In this document: positions 34,807 to 44,067 of the stretch, piece after piece | How positions within the stretch are numbered: position 1 is the first letter of the stretch | How the letters are laid out: each line of letters begins with the position of its first letter | NCBI GenBank assembly: GCA_903927005.1 | Contig: CAIYLH010000005.1 | Location: forward strand, 86,027 to 150,026 | From: an uncultured Pseudomonadota bacterium | Lineage (GTDB): Bacteria; Pseudomonadota; Gammaproteobacteria; Steroidobacterales; Steroidobacteraceae | Reading direction: 5' to 3' | DNA length: 64,000 nucleotides | Program-made: the position numbers and the translations under genes | Notes under the pieces: model-generated | Databases searched by the model: none | Told to the model about the DNA's origin: nothing | The model's input: only the letters and a program-made list of their open reading frames with translations

Positions 34807-36975
34807 TCAGGCCGCGTCGCCCGGGGCGGGGCGCGGGTGGAATGGGTTGTCGGCGACGGCGCGTGCCTTCAGTCCGCGCGGCGGCTTGAAGCGCTTGCCT
34901 ACCGTGCGAGCGAGCTTTTCGCACTCGCTGACGAAGCGGGCGACGCCGAGGGTGTCGATGTACGACAAAGTGCCGCCGGTCCACGCCGGGAAGCCGACGC
35001 CCAGTATCGAACCGACGTCCGCCTCGGCGACGGTCATGACGACGCCCTCTTCGAAGCAGCGCGCGGCCTCCAGCGCCTGTATGTGCAGCAGCCGCTGCTT
35101 GACTTGCTCAGCGGTCGGCTGCAGCGGCGCACGCGGATACTCCGCTGCGAGCCCCGGCCAGAGCCGCTTCGGTCCGTCAGTCGGGTAGTCGTAGAATCCG
35201 CCGCCGCTCTTGCGGCCGAGGCGCTGCAGGTCCTCAACGAAATGGGTCAGCACCGGCATCGACACTGGCGGCACGAATCGCTCGCCGAGGTCGTCTGCCG
35301 CCTGTCGCGTCGCGCGGTACTGCAGTTCCAGCGACACCTCGTCGGTGACCGCAAGCGGGCCCACGGGCATTCCGGCCAGGCGCCCGGCGTTCTCTATCAG
35401 CGCCGGATCCACACCCTCGGCCAGCATCGCCTGGCCTTCGTGGCAGTACGCGCCAAACACACGCGTCGTGTAGAAGCCGCGGCTGTCGTTGACGACGATC
35501 GGCGTCTTCTTGAGCATGCCGACGAAGTCCAGTGCGCGCGCGAGCGTCGCCGGTCGCGTCTTCTTGCCGAGGATGATCTCAACGAGCGGCATGCGCTCGA
35601 CCGGCGAGAAGAAGTGTATGCCGATGAATTGCGCGGGCCGCGGCGAGGCGCCCGCGAGCCCGGTAATGGGTAGTGTCGAGGTGTTGCTGGCGAAGATCGC
35701 ATCCTTGGGTAGCACTTCTAGTGCGCGACGGGTCACCTCCGCCTTGACGGCCCGATCCTCGAATACGGCCTCCACAGCCAGCTGGCAGCCAGCGACGGCA
35801 GCATAGTCCGAGGTCGCCGTGATGCGAGCCAGCACCTGCGCCGCGGACTCGGCCGTCCGGCGTCCCTTCTCCACGTCGCGCGCCAGCTGCTTCTCCGCGT
35901 GGGCCTTGCCGCGCGCCGCCTGCGCGTCGGTCGCGTCGATCAGTACCACTTCGACACCCGCGAGGGCCGCCACATGGGCGATACCGGCGCCCATCATGCC
36001 GGCGCCGAGTACGCACAGTCGGTGCAGCTCGAGCTTCGGCTCATCCGGCGGGCGGCGCGAGAGCTTGTCCAGTTCGCCCTTGTTCACGAAGAGCGTGCGC
36101 ATCAGATTGCGGGCCACGGGGCCGGTGAGCAGGCGTGCGAAGTGCTTCGACTCGACCTTGAGCGCAAGGTCGAACGGCACGGTCGTGCCCTCGTAGAGTG
36201 CGCTGAGAATCTCGCCGGGTGCCGGGTAGTTGCGCCCGGCACTCTTGGTCACCAGGGCGGTGCCGATGGAGAAGGCCTGTGTGATTGCGCCATTGGTGAG
36301 GCCGGCGCCGCCAGGCATGCGGAAGCCCTTCCGGTCCCACGGTGCGGTCGCGTCGGGTTTGCCGAGCAGCCAGGCCCGCGCTCGCGCCACCACCTCGCCG
36401 CGCGGGGCCAGTTCATGCACGAGCCCCATCTTCAGTGCTTCCGCGGGACTTACGCTCGATCCGTCCGTCATCAACTTGGCCGCCGCAGTGATACCGATCA
36501 GCCGCGGTAGGCGGGCCGTGCCGCCGGCGCCTGGCAGTAGGCCGATCTTGACCTCGGGCAGACCGACCATCGCCTTCGGGTCGTCCGCAAGCACGCGGTA
36601 GTGGCAGGCGAGTGTCAGTTCGAGGCCGCCGCCCAGAGCAACGCCGTTGATCGCTGCGGCGACGGGCTTGCCGATCGTCTCGAGGCGCCGGAAAGTCTGC
36701 GACAGCGTCTGGCTCCACTGGTAGGCCACGCGCGCCGTGATGTGGCGGTCGTAGGCCGTGACGATGTCCTTGATGTCGGCGCCCGCGATGAAGCTGGATT
36801 TGCCGGACGTGACGAGAAGGCCGCGAACCGCCGAGTCAGCACGCAGGGCGTTGATGGCCGCGTCCAGATCGGCGGTGAGTTCAGGCGTAAAGACGTTCAT
36901 CGGCCGGCCGGGAACATCGATGGTGATTGTCGCGATGCCGTCGGTGTCGATGGCGACGTTGAGGTTGCGGTACAT
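34807..36975 (-). CDS. fadJ: Bifunctional enoyl-CoA hydratase/3-hydroxyacyl-CoA dehydrogenase (FadJ-type)
   Basis: 722 residues, second copy in the window and clearly diverged from the one at 28.9 kb. Both catalytic glutamates of the crotonase part are kept (GGGLELTLAC and [14 protein letters not shown]) with the GADIKD loop. The NAD loop is CVLGAGMMGAGIAHVAALAGVEV, followed by GIHFFSPVERMPLVEIILGKKT and two helical HAD C-terminal domains. It lies 11 bases downstream of the thiolase gene at 36987-38195, the usual FadA/FadB-type partnership. Its position in the operon with the mutase locus makes it a candidate for oxidising the mutase product. Confidence 0.93.
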   Translation of the reverse strand: MYRNLNVAIDTDGIATITIDVPGRPMNVFTPELTADLDAAINALRADSAVRGLLVTSGKSSFIAGADIKDIVTAYDRHITARVAYQWSQTLSQTFRRLETIGKPVAAAINGVALGGGLELTLACHYRVLADDPKAMVGLPEVKIGLLPGAGGTARLPRLIGITAAAKLMTDGSSVSPAEALKMGLVHELAPRGEVVARARAWLLGKPDATAPWDRKGFRMPGGAGLTNGAITQAFSIGTALVTKSAGRNYPAPGEILSALYEGTTVPFDLALKVESKHFARLLTGPVARNLMRTLFVNKGELDKLSRRPPDEPKLELHRLCVLGAGMMGAGIAHVAALAGVEVVLIDATDAQAARGKAHAEKQLARDVEKGRRTAESAAQVLARITATSDYAAVAGCQLAVEAVFEDRAVKAEVTRRALEVLPKDAIFASNTSTLPITGLAGASPRPAQFIGIHFFSPVERMPLVEIILGKKTRPATLARALDFVGMLKKTPIVVNDSRGFYTTRVFGAYCHEGQAMLAEGVDPALIENAGRLAGMPVGPLAVTDEVSLELQYRATRQAADDLGERFVPPVSMPVLTHFVEDLQRLGRKSGGGFYDYPTDGPKRLWPGLAAEYPRAPLQPTAEQVKQRLLHIQALEAARCFEEGVVMTVAEADVGSILGVGFPAWTGGTLSYIDTLGVARFVSECEKLARTVGKRFKPPRGLKARAVADNPFHPRPAPGDAA

Positions 36976-36986
36976 GGCTGTCTTCC

Positions 36987-38195
<1,209 letters not shown>

Positions 38196-38268
38196 GACTG
38201 GCAGATCCCCATGGTGTCCCGCCGTTCGGTGCCTGCGCCGGCATGGCGCGGTGCCGGACGGCGGCAGT

Positions 38269-39102
38269 TCAGCGCCTGGCAGTAGCCAGGGCGCGTGTCG
38301 CGGCGGCGGCGATCGCCGCCGCCGCGGTCGTCGGCAGGCCGAGGCCGCCGTCGATCGCAAGCGTATGTCCGGTGATGTAGTCGCCGGTCGGTCCGACGAG
38401 GAACAGCGCCGCGTCGGCGACCTCGTCGAGCGTGGCTAGGCGGGGGATCGGCTGTCCGCCGACCAGCGCCGCTTCGCCGATTGCGCGCAGGAAGATCTCC
38501 GCGCCGTGCGTTCCCGCTACGAGGCCAGGCGAGAGCGCGTTGACCCGGGCGCCTTCCAGACCGCCCCACTCGATCGCCAGCGTACGCACCAGCGCCTCGA
38601 TGCCGGCCTTCGCGGCACAGGCGTGCGCCTGCAGCGCCATCGGCAGCTGCGCCTGGGGCGCCGAGATCGCGATGAGTCGCGCGCGCGGGGCGAGGTGTCG
38701 GTAGCACGCGCGGAAGGTGTGGAAGGTGCCCTTCAGGTCGATATCGACGACCGCAGCGAATGCGTTGGACGACAGCTCTGCCGTCGGTCCGAGGAAGTTG
38801 CCGGCTGCACCGGCGACAACGATGTCGTAACGACCGAACCGCTCGGCGCCGGCGTCGGCTGCCGCCTGGACGGCGTCGCCATCGCGGACATCCGCCGAAA
38901 CCGCGTGCACGCGCCCCGGCGAGATCGCATCGAGTTCCACGCGCGCACTTTCGAGGCGCCCCGCGTCACGCGCGACGATCACGACGGCGGCTCCCTGCTG
39001 CAGGAAGCGGCGCGCGAGCGCTTTGTTAATGCCCGAGCTGCCGCCGGTGACGAAGGCGACCCGGGATCGCAGCAGGTCTGGAGCGAATACGGAAAGGGTC
39101 AT
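38269..39102 (-). CDS. SDR family oxidoreductase, 2,4-dienoyl-CoA reductase-like
   Basis: 277 residues. Rossmann start [20 protein letters not shown]. The nucleotide motif normally NNAG reads [10 protein letters not shown], and the catalytic region is [23 protein letters not shown] with lysine at 165 but alanine (161) where most SDRs have tyrosine. Exactly these features (AAGNFLxP, HAxxAK and the missing Tyr) mark the peroxisomal-type 2,4-dienoyl-CoA reductases. It would reduce dienoyl-CoA esters with NADPH, needed for unsaturated chains. The C-terminus has an Ala-rich tail. Between TetR and thiolase genes in the leftward operon. Confidence 0.8.
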   Translation of the reverse strand: MTLSVFAPDLLRSRVAFVTGGSSGINKALARRFLQQGAAVVIVARDAGRLESARVELDAISPGRVHAVSADVRDGDAVQAAADAGAERFGRYDIVVAGAAGNFLGPTAELSSNAFAAVVDIDLKGTFHTFRACYRHLAPRARLIAISAPQAQLPMALQAHACAAKAGIEALVRTLAIEWGGLEGARVNALSPGLVAGTHGAEIFLRAIGEAALVGGQPIPRLATLDEVADAALFLVGPTGDYITGHTLAIDGGLGLPTTAAAAIAAAATRALATARR

Positions 39103-39121
39103 GGTTGATCCGAGGCTCAGG

Positions 39122-39730
39122 TCAGGGCGTCGTGCGGCTGCACACCATCCGCTCGACGTTGCGGATCATGTGCATGGTCACGTCGGTTTGCGACCAGCGG
39201 CCGAGCGGCCGGTACCAGCTTGCAGCCCACGTCACGAGGCCGCCGATAGAGACGGCCGTCAGCAGCGGGTCGTCGACGGTGAAGTCGCCGCTGCGCGCTC
39301 CGGTCTCGAGCAGCGTCGCGAGGCGGATGCCGAACTCCTTGCGCAGTGACATCAGCTGCTTGGCGTCCCGTGGCTGGAGGTTCTTCTCCTCGCGTTCGTA
39401 GACGACGATGTACTTCTGGTCCTTGATGATGATCGAGGTCACGCTCTCGACGATCATGCGCAGCTTCTCGCGTGGAGGCAGCGATGTCGCCAGGGCCTCG
39501 TCAAGTGCCTGTAGCGAGCTGCGGATCCCGATCTCACAGATGGCGCGCAGGATCTCGCTCTTGTTCTTGAAGTAGGAATAGATGAAGGGCTTGGTGACGT
39601 TCAGGCCCTCTGCGATCGCGTCCAGCGTGGTCGCCTCGTAGCCGAGAGAGTAGAACAGCTCCCGCGACTCCTCGAGGATGCGCCGGCGCTTGAACTCCTG
39701 AACCTCGGTCTTTAATTGTGGTGACTTCAT
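39122..39730 (-). CDS. TetR/AcrR family transcriptional regulator
   Basis: 202 residues. The N-terminal DNA-binding domain (about 14-60) has ILEESRELFYSLGYEATTLDAIAEGLNVTKPFIYSYFKNKSEIL, the canonical TetR helix-turn-helix. The C-terminal ligand domain contains YIVVYEREEKNL. Located inside the leftward catabolic operon between the ligase and dienoyl reductase genes, so it is probably the local repressor released by an acyl-CoA intermediate. Candidate operators are the inverted repeats at 41456-41483, 45754-45774 and 49831-49850 (inference). Confidence 0.92.
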   Translation of the reverse strand: MKSPQLKTEVQEFKRRRILEESRELFYSLGYEATTLDAIAEGLNVTKPFIYSYFKNKSEILRAICEIGIRSSLQALDEALATSLPPREKLRMIVESVTSIIIKDQKYIVVYEREEKNLQPRDAKQLMSLRKEFGIRLATLLETGARSGDFTVDDPLLTAVSIGGLVTWAASWYRPLGRWSQTDVTMHMIRNVERMVCSRTTP

Positions 39731-39781
39731 GATGGATGCGATCCGGTACAGCGGGCGCCACGGGGTGCGGCACCGCCTCTG

Positions 39782-41419
39782 TCAGCTGCCGATCTTATCG
39801 CGCTTGACGACAATGCCGGCCTTTTCGCGGTCCCAGGTCCCGGCCGTGACGCCCGTCGTGCGCAGGTCCGTCTTCAGCACCTTCGACGACGCCGTCTTGG
39901 GCAGCTCGGGCAGTACGCGGAGGTAGCGTGGGATCATGAAGTAGGCCAGCCGGTCCCGCAGGAACTCGATCAGCGCCACCGGGTCGATCTCCCGGCCTGG
40001 GGCGGCCGCGACCACGGCCATCACCTCGTCCTCGCCAAGCTCGCTGGGCACCGCGATCACCGCGGCCTCGCGGACGTCCGGGTAGGCGAGGATCTCGGCC
40101 TCGACCTCGAACGACGAAATGTTCTCGCCCCGTCGGCGGATGGCGTCCTTGATGCGGTCGACGAAGAAGAAGTTGCCGTCGGCGTCATGCCGGAACGCGT
40201 CGCCCGTATGGAACCAGCCGTTGCGCCAGGCGCGGGCGGTCGCCTCCGGGTTCTTGTAGTAACCGCTGTTCATGGCCCATGGCCGGTCGGTGCGCACGAT
40301 CATCTCGCCGACGCTGCCGGTCACGACTTCGCAGTCGTTCTCGTCGACCAAGCGGACCTCGACGCCCGAGCGCACCTTGCCGCAGGTGCCGCGTACGACG
40401 GGGTTTGGCTCCGAGACGATCGGCGACGAGATCTCGGTCATGTTGAAGATCGTGTAGACGTCGATGCCGAACCGATCGCGGAACTGCTGCGAGCCTTCGC
40501 TCAGCGGCACGATGAAGCACTTGGTGACCTTGTGGCGGCGATCCTCGTCGGACGGCGGGGCCTTGAGCAGGAAGGTCGCCATGACGCCCAGCAGGAATAC
40601 TGCCGTCACACCGGTCTCGTGCGCCAGCGGCCAGAACCGGTCGGTCGAGAACCGCTCCGGCATCACGATCGAACCGCCACGCGCCAGCATCGCGAACGAC
40701 AGGCCAAGGCCGCCGATGTGGAACATAGGCATGTTGACGAGGAAGCGGTCCTCGCCGGTGACGAAGTGCCAGGCCTCGGGGCCGGGGTTCGTATACATGT
40801 GCAGGTACGACGACAGCACGCCCTTCGAGGGCCCGGTCGTGCCGGAGGTGTAGATGATCGACTGTGTGTCCCACGGTTCGATCGGCCGCTTCAGCGGGCC
40901 CGGTTCGGCGATGCCTTGGTCGAGCATCGCGAACGCGGTGGCCGGTAACGTCGTTGCCGCCGACCCATCGCCGCCGACTATGACCAGTTGCGTGAGACTC
41001 GCCAGCTGCGTGCCCTCCAAGCGGGTCAGCAGGTCCGTGTGCACGATGGCGACGCGGGCGTCCGAGTTATCGATCACATGCTCGAGTACGCCGCCGCGGT
41101 AGGCGGTATTGATCGGTACGTAGACCGCGCCAAGGTAGTTGATCGCGAAGAACGTAAGCAGCATCTCGGGCGTGTTCGGCTGCCAGGCCAGCACGTGGTC
41201 GCCCTGGGCGACGCCGAGCCGCTCGAGCCCGGCCGCGACCCGCCGGGTGCGCAGCGCGAGTTCCCGATAGGTCCACGCCCTGCCGCCGTCGAACAGCGCG
41301 TATACCTGCTCCGGTCGCTCGGCGGCGAGGCGGTCGATCAGGTAGCGGACGACACAGGTCTCCCGCGCGGGTACGCGAGCGTCCGCGTGACGCGATGGGC
41401 CAGTCGTGGAGGAGTTCAT
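39782..41419 (-). CDS. Acyl-CoA synthetase (class I adenylate-forming ligase)
   Basis: 545 residues from ATG 41419, just inside the divergent promoter; the frame stays open upstream but crosses that promoter. The AMP-binding P-loop is IIYTSGTTGPSKGV, followed by IFNMTEIS, GWFHTGDAFRHDADGN, DRIKDAIRRRGENISSFEVE and the terminal lysine in PKTASSKVLKTDLR. It activates a carboxylic acid to its CoA ester with ATP. Closest in layout to crotonobetaine/carnitine-CoA ligase-like enzymes; substrate not known. First gene of the leftward operon, so likely the committing step of the pathway. Confidence 0.9.
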   Translation of the reverse strand: MNSSTTGPSRHADARVPARETCVVRYLIDRLAAERPEQVYALFDGGRAWTYRELALRTRRVAAGLERLGVAQGDHVLAWQPNTPEMLLTFFAINYLGAVYVPINTAYRGGVLEHVIDNSDARVAIVHTDLLTRLEGTQLASLTQLVIVGGDGSAATTLPATAFAMLDQGIAEPGPLKRPIEPWDTQSIIYTSGTTGPSKGVLSSYLHMYTNPGPEAWHFVTGEDRFLVNMPMFHIGGLGLSFAMLARGGSIVMPERFSTDRFWPLAHETGVTAVFLLGVMATFLLKAPPSDEDRRHKVTKCFIVPLSEGSQQFRDRFGIDVYTIFNMTEISSPIVSEPNPVVRGTCGKVRSGVEVRLVDENDCEVVTGSVGEMIVRTDRPWAMNSGYYKNPEATARAWRNGWFHTGDAFRHDADGNFFFVDRIKDAIRRRGENISSFEVEAEILAYPDVREAAVIAVPSELGEDEVMAVVAAAPGREIDPVALIEFLRDRLAYFMIPRYLRVLPELPKTASSKVLKTDLRTTGVTAGTWDREKAGIVVKRDKIGS

Positions 41420-41454
41420 ACCGGCTATATCTTTCCGTTTCCCGATGGTAAGTA

Positions 41455-41484
41455 TTTGTACACGATCGGTATACTCAGTACAAT
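41455..41484. promoter_or_regulatory. Superimposed divergent promoters with operator-like inverted repeat
   Basis: On the plus strand TTGTAC (41456-41461), 17 bases, TACAAT (41479-41484). On the minus strand TTGTAC (41483-41478), 17 bases, TACAAA (41460-41455). The inverted repeat TTGTAC/GTACAA makes each strand's -35 overlap the other strand's -10. Plus transcription would start near 41491 (dehydrogenase and MeaB), minus near 41448 (ligase operon). One bound dimer could block both. Confidence 0.6.
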
Positions 41485-41539
41485 TGGGTGTGCGCGCCAG
41501 AACCCGCGCCGACCTTTTGCAACGCGACCGGAGACCGTC

Positions 41540-42709
41540 ATGTATCAGACGACGATCGGGTTGACCCCGCTCCAGCGGGTCCACAGTGGCCGCCCATGTG
41601 CCGATGCCCTGGCCGACGAGGCTGCGCTGCACGGCGCCAAGCGTGTATTCCTCGTGTGCAGCAATACCCTGCGCCACAAGACCGATGAGGTCCAGAAGAT
41701 CGAGCGCGCCCTGGGCGACCGGTTGGTGGGCATCTTCGACAGCGTTCGACCGCACGTGCCGCGTGAGGATGTCTGCGCCGCGATGGCCGCCGCGGAACCC
41801 CTCAGGCCCGACCTGCTGATCTCGCTCGGCGGCGGTTCGGTCACCGACGCGACCAAGATCCTCGCGCTATGCCTCAAGCATGGCCTGCGCACGCCGGAGT
41901 CGATGGAGCCGTACCACGTAGTGGTCAATCCTGACCGGACCGTGACGATGCCGTCGTTCGAGGGGCCGGATATCCCGGTGGTGATCGTGCCGACGACGCT
42001 GTCGGGTGGGGAATTCAATCCGCTCTCGGGGGCGACCGACAAGGTCGTCAACGTCAAGCAGGCGTACTTCCATCCGACGATGACGCCACGCGCAATCGTG
42101 CTGGATCCGTCAGTCACGCGGCATACGCCTGAGTGGATCTGGTTCTCGACCGGCGTGCGGTCGCTCGACCACTGCTTCGAGACGATCGGTTCGCTGAACT
42201 CGAACCACTACTGGGACGGCATGGCGATGAATGGGCTGCGGCTGCTGTCGCAGGGCCTGACCGCTGTGAAGGCGAATCCCGCCGACCTCGGTGCGCGCCA
42301 GATGTGCCAGGAAGGCGCCTGGTGCTCGATGGTCGCGATCGTCTCGGGCCTGCCGATGGGCATCAGCCATGCCGTTGGCCACGCGCTCGGTGGCTCGTTC
42401 GACGTTCCTCACGGCTATACCTCCTGCGTGATGGCGCCGTTCGCGCTCGAGTTCAACGAAAGCGTGAACGGGCACCGCCAGAAGCTGATCAGCATCGCGC
42501 TTGGCGAGCCCGCCACGAAGGCGAGCGTGCTCGCCGATCGGATCATCCGCAGTCTCGGCATGCCGCGCAGCCTGACGGCTGTCGGCATCAAGGAGTCGGA
42601 TCTGGCGGCACTGGCGGGTTTCACGTTCCAGGACATCTGGTGTGGCACCAATCCGCGCGCGGTTCCTGACAGCAGCGCGCTGATCGACCTGCTGCGCCCC
42701 GCGCTCTGA
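41540..42709 (+). CDS. Iron-containing alcohol dehydrogenase family protein (maleylacetate reductase-like)
   Basis: 389 residues from ATG 41540; upstream open frame crosses the promoter. Nucleotide-binding LLISLGGGSVTDATKI (GGGSxxDxxK) is canonical. The metal site is only partly kept: GVRSLDHCFE has Arg in place of the usual Asp ligand but keeps its His, and GISHAVGHALGGSFDVPHG keeps two histidines. This is normal for maleylacetate reductase-like members of the fold, which can be metal-independent. It would interconvert an oxo and hydroxy acid or reduce an enoate. First plus-strand gene at the divergent promoter, 4 bases before meaB. Confidence 0.85.
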   Translation: MYQTTIGLTPLQRVHSGRPCADALADEAALHGAKRVFLVCSNTLRHKTDEVQKIERALGDRLVGIFDSVRPHVPREDVCAAMAAAEPLRPDLLISLGGGSVTDATKILALCLKHGLRTPESMEPYHVVVNPDRTVTMPSFEGPDIPVVIVPTTLSGGEFNPLSGATDKVVNVKQAYFHPTMTPRAIVLDPSVTRHTPEWIWFSTGVRSLDHCFETIGSLNSNHYWDGMAMNGLRLLSQGLTAVKANPADLGARQMCQEGAWCSMVAIVSGLPMGISHAVGHALGGSFDVPHGYTSCVMAPFALEFNESVNGHRQKLISIALGEPATKASVLADRIIRSLGMPRSLTAVGIKESDLAALAGFTFQDIWCGTNPRAVPDSSALIDLLRPAL

Positions 42710-42713
42710 CGCG

Positions 42714-43664
42714 ATGACCACGATGAGCACCGACGCCGGCGCTCTGGCGTCGCGGCTCGTCGCCGGTGACCGGGCGGCGCTGGCGCGGGTCCTCACGCGG
42801 CTGGAGCGCGACCCGGCCGCGATCGCTGCGCTCGATGCGGCAATGTCGCCGCACACCGGCCGCGCCTACACGGTAGGCATCACCGGCGCGCCGGGCGCCG
42901 GCAAGTCGACGCTGGTCGGGGCGTTGCTGGAGGACAGCCTGCGCGCGGATCGGCGTACTGCCGTGCTGGCGCTCGATCCCCGTTCACCGCTGACCCATGG
43001 CGCGATTCTCGGCGACCGCATGCGCATGGAGACCGCGACGGCCGATCCGCGCGTCTTCGTGCGTTCGATGACGGCCGACCCGCACGGCGGCGGCCTGTCG
43101 GCGACCACGCCGCTCGCAGTCCGTGCGCTCGATGCCGCCGGCTGGCCGTGGGTGATCATCGAGACCGTCGGCGTCGGCCAGTCCGAACTCGATGTCGTCG
43201 AGGCCGCCGCAACCACGGTCGTCGTCCTGAACCCTGGTTGGGGTGACGAGGTACAGGCGGTCAAGGCAGGGCTCTTGGAGGTCGCCGACGTGTTCGTGAT
43301 CAACAAGGCTGATCGCGACGGCGCGGCCGAGCTGCGCTACGACCTCGAGCGCCTGCTGGCGGCCGGACCGAAGGGCGGCTGGCGCGTGCCGGTGCTCGAT
43401 ACGGTAGCTAGCGAACGGCGCGGCACGACCGAACTGTGGGCAGCGATCGAGGCGCACCGCGACTTCCAGCAGAGCACGGGTGCACTGTCAGTGCGGCGGC
43501 AGCGCTTCAGTGCGCTTGCCGTGCGCGCGCTCGTTGACCGCGACTTGCGGGCGCGGGTCGCTATGGCGCTGGCAGAGCCTGCGATCGTGGCGCTGGTGGC
43601 GGGCCTGGAGCGCGGTGAGCACTCATTGCCCGCGGTCTGCGCGGCGGTACTCGCGCGGATCTAG
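42714..43664 (+). CDS. meaB: Methylmalonyl-CoA mutase-associated GTPase MeaB
   Basis: 316 residues (ATG at 42714, another at 42723). G-domain marks: P-loop GAPGAGKS (58-65), LDPRSPLTHGAILGDRMRM replacing the usual DPSSP..GGAILGDR switch, ETVGVGQSE and NKAD for guanine. MeaB guards B12-dependent acyl-CoA mutases: it gates cobalamin loading and helps remove inactivated cofactor. Its presence a few bases from the mutase subunit genes (convergent, 6-base gap) supports a true adenosylcobalamin enzyme. Confidence 0.93.
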   Translation: MTTMSTDAGALASRLVAGDRAALARVLTRLERDPAAIAALDAAMSPHTGRAYTVGITGAPGAGKSTLVGALLEDSLRADRRTAVLALDPRSPLTHGAILGDRMRMETATADPRVFVRSMTADPHGGGLSATTPLAVRALDAAGWPWVIIETVGVGQSELDVVEAAATTVVVLNPGWGDEVQAVKAGLLEVADVFVINKADRDGAAELRYDLERLLAAGPKGGWRVPVLDTVASERRGTTELWAAIEAHRDFQQSTGALSVRRQRFSALAVRALVDRDLRARVAMALAEPAIVALVAGLERGEHSLPAVCAAVLARI

Positions 43665-43670
43665 GGTCGG

Positions 43671-44063
43671 TCAGGCACCCGCAACGGGTGCCGTCAGCCG
43701 GCGCGCGGCGGTGACGATGTCGTCCAGTGACGAGCCGGGCGGAAAGGTCTCCACGCCCATCGCATTGAGTCGCCTGCAACTGGAAGGCGGCAGCACGCCG
43801 CCGGCGAAGATCGGCAGTTCCGGTCGCGCCGTACGCAGTTCGCCGATCGCGCGTACAACCACCTCCACGTGGCCGCCGACGTTCAGACCCACCAGATCGA
43901 CGTCCTCATCCACGGCGGCGCGGACGATCTCGGCACCGGTGAGCATACCGCCCATGATCACGTGGAAGCCCGCGTCGCGCAGCGCGCGGGCGACGACCGA
44001 CAAGCCACGCCAGTGGCCGTCGAGGGAGGTCTTTACGAGCAGGATGCGTGCGGCGTCGGTCAT
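43671..44063 (-). CDS. Cobalamin-binding subunit of acyl-CoA mutase
   Basis: 130 residues, the usual size of the separate B12 domain. The cobalt-ligating motif DxHxxG is present as D15-G-H17-W-R-G20, after KTSL. The later GGVLP stretch matches the glycine pair of the fold. The intermediate SxL motif, normally VGxSSLxGxH, reads VGLNVGGH here: the serine is replaced and two residues are missing. The gene starts 4 bases after the large-subunit stop, so the two are translated together. It would supply the lower axial histidine and hold the nucleotide tail of adenosylcobalamin. Confidence 0.88.
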   Translation of the reverse strand: MTDAARILLVKTSLDGHWRGLSVVARALRDAGFHVIMGGMLTGAEIVRAAVDEDVDLVGLNVGGHVEVVVRAIGELRTARPELPIFAGGVLPPSSCRRLNAMGVETFPPGSSLDDIVTAARRLTAPVAGA

Positions 44064-44067
44064 GGCG

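Noticed and set aside
40988..41539. N-terminal extension of the iron-ADH-fold gene
   Set aside because: This part overlaps the ligase gene and the divergent promoter, and has no family similarity; ATG 41540 gives the normal N-terminus.
41420..41755. N-terminal extension of the acyl-CoA ligase
   Set aside because: It crosses the promoter and the divergent gene; ATG 41419 fits the family.
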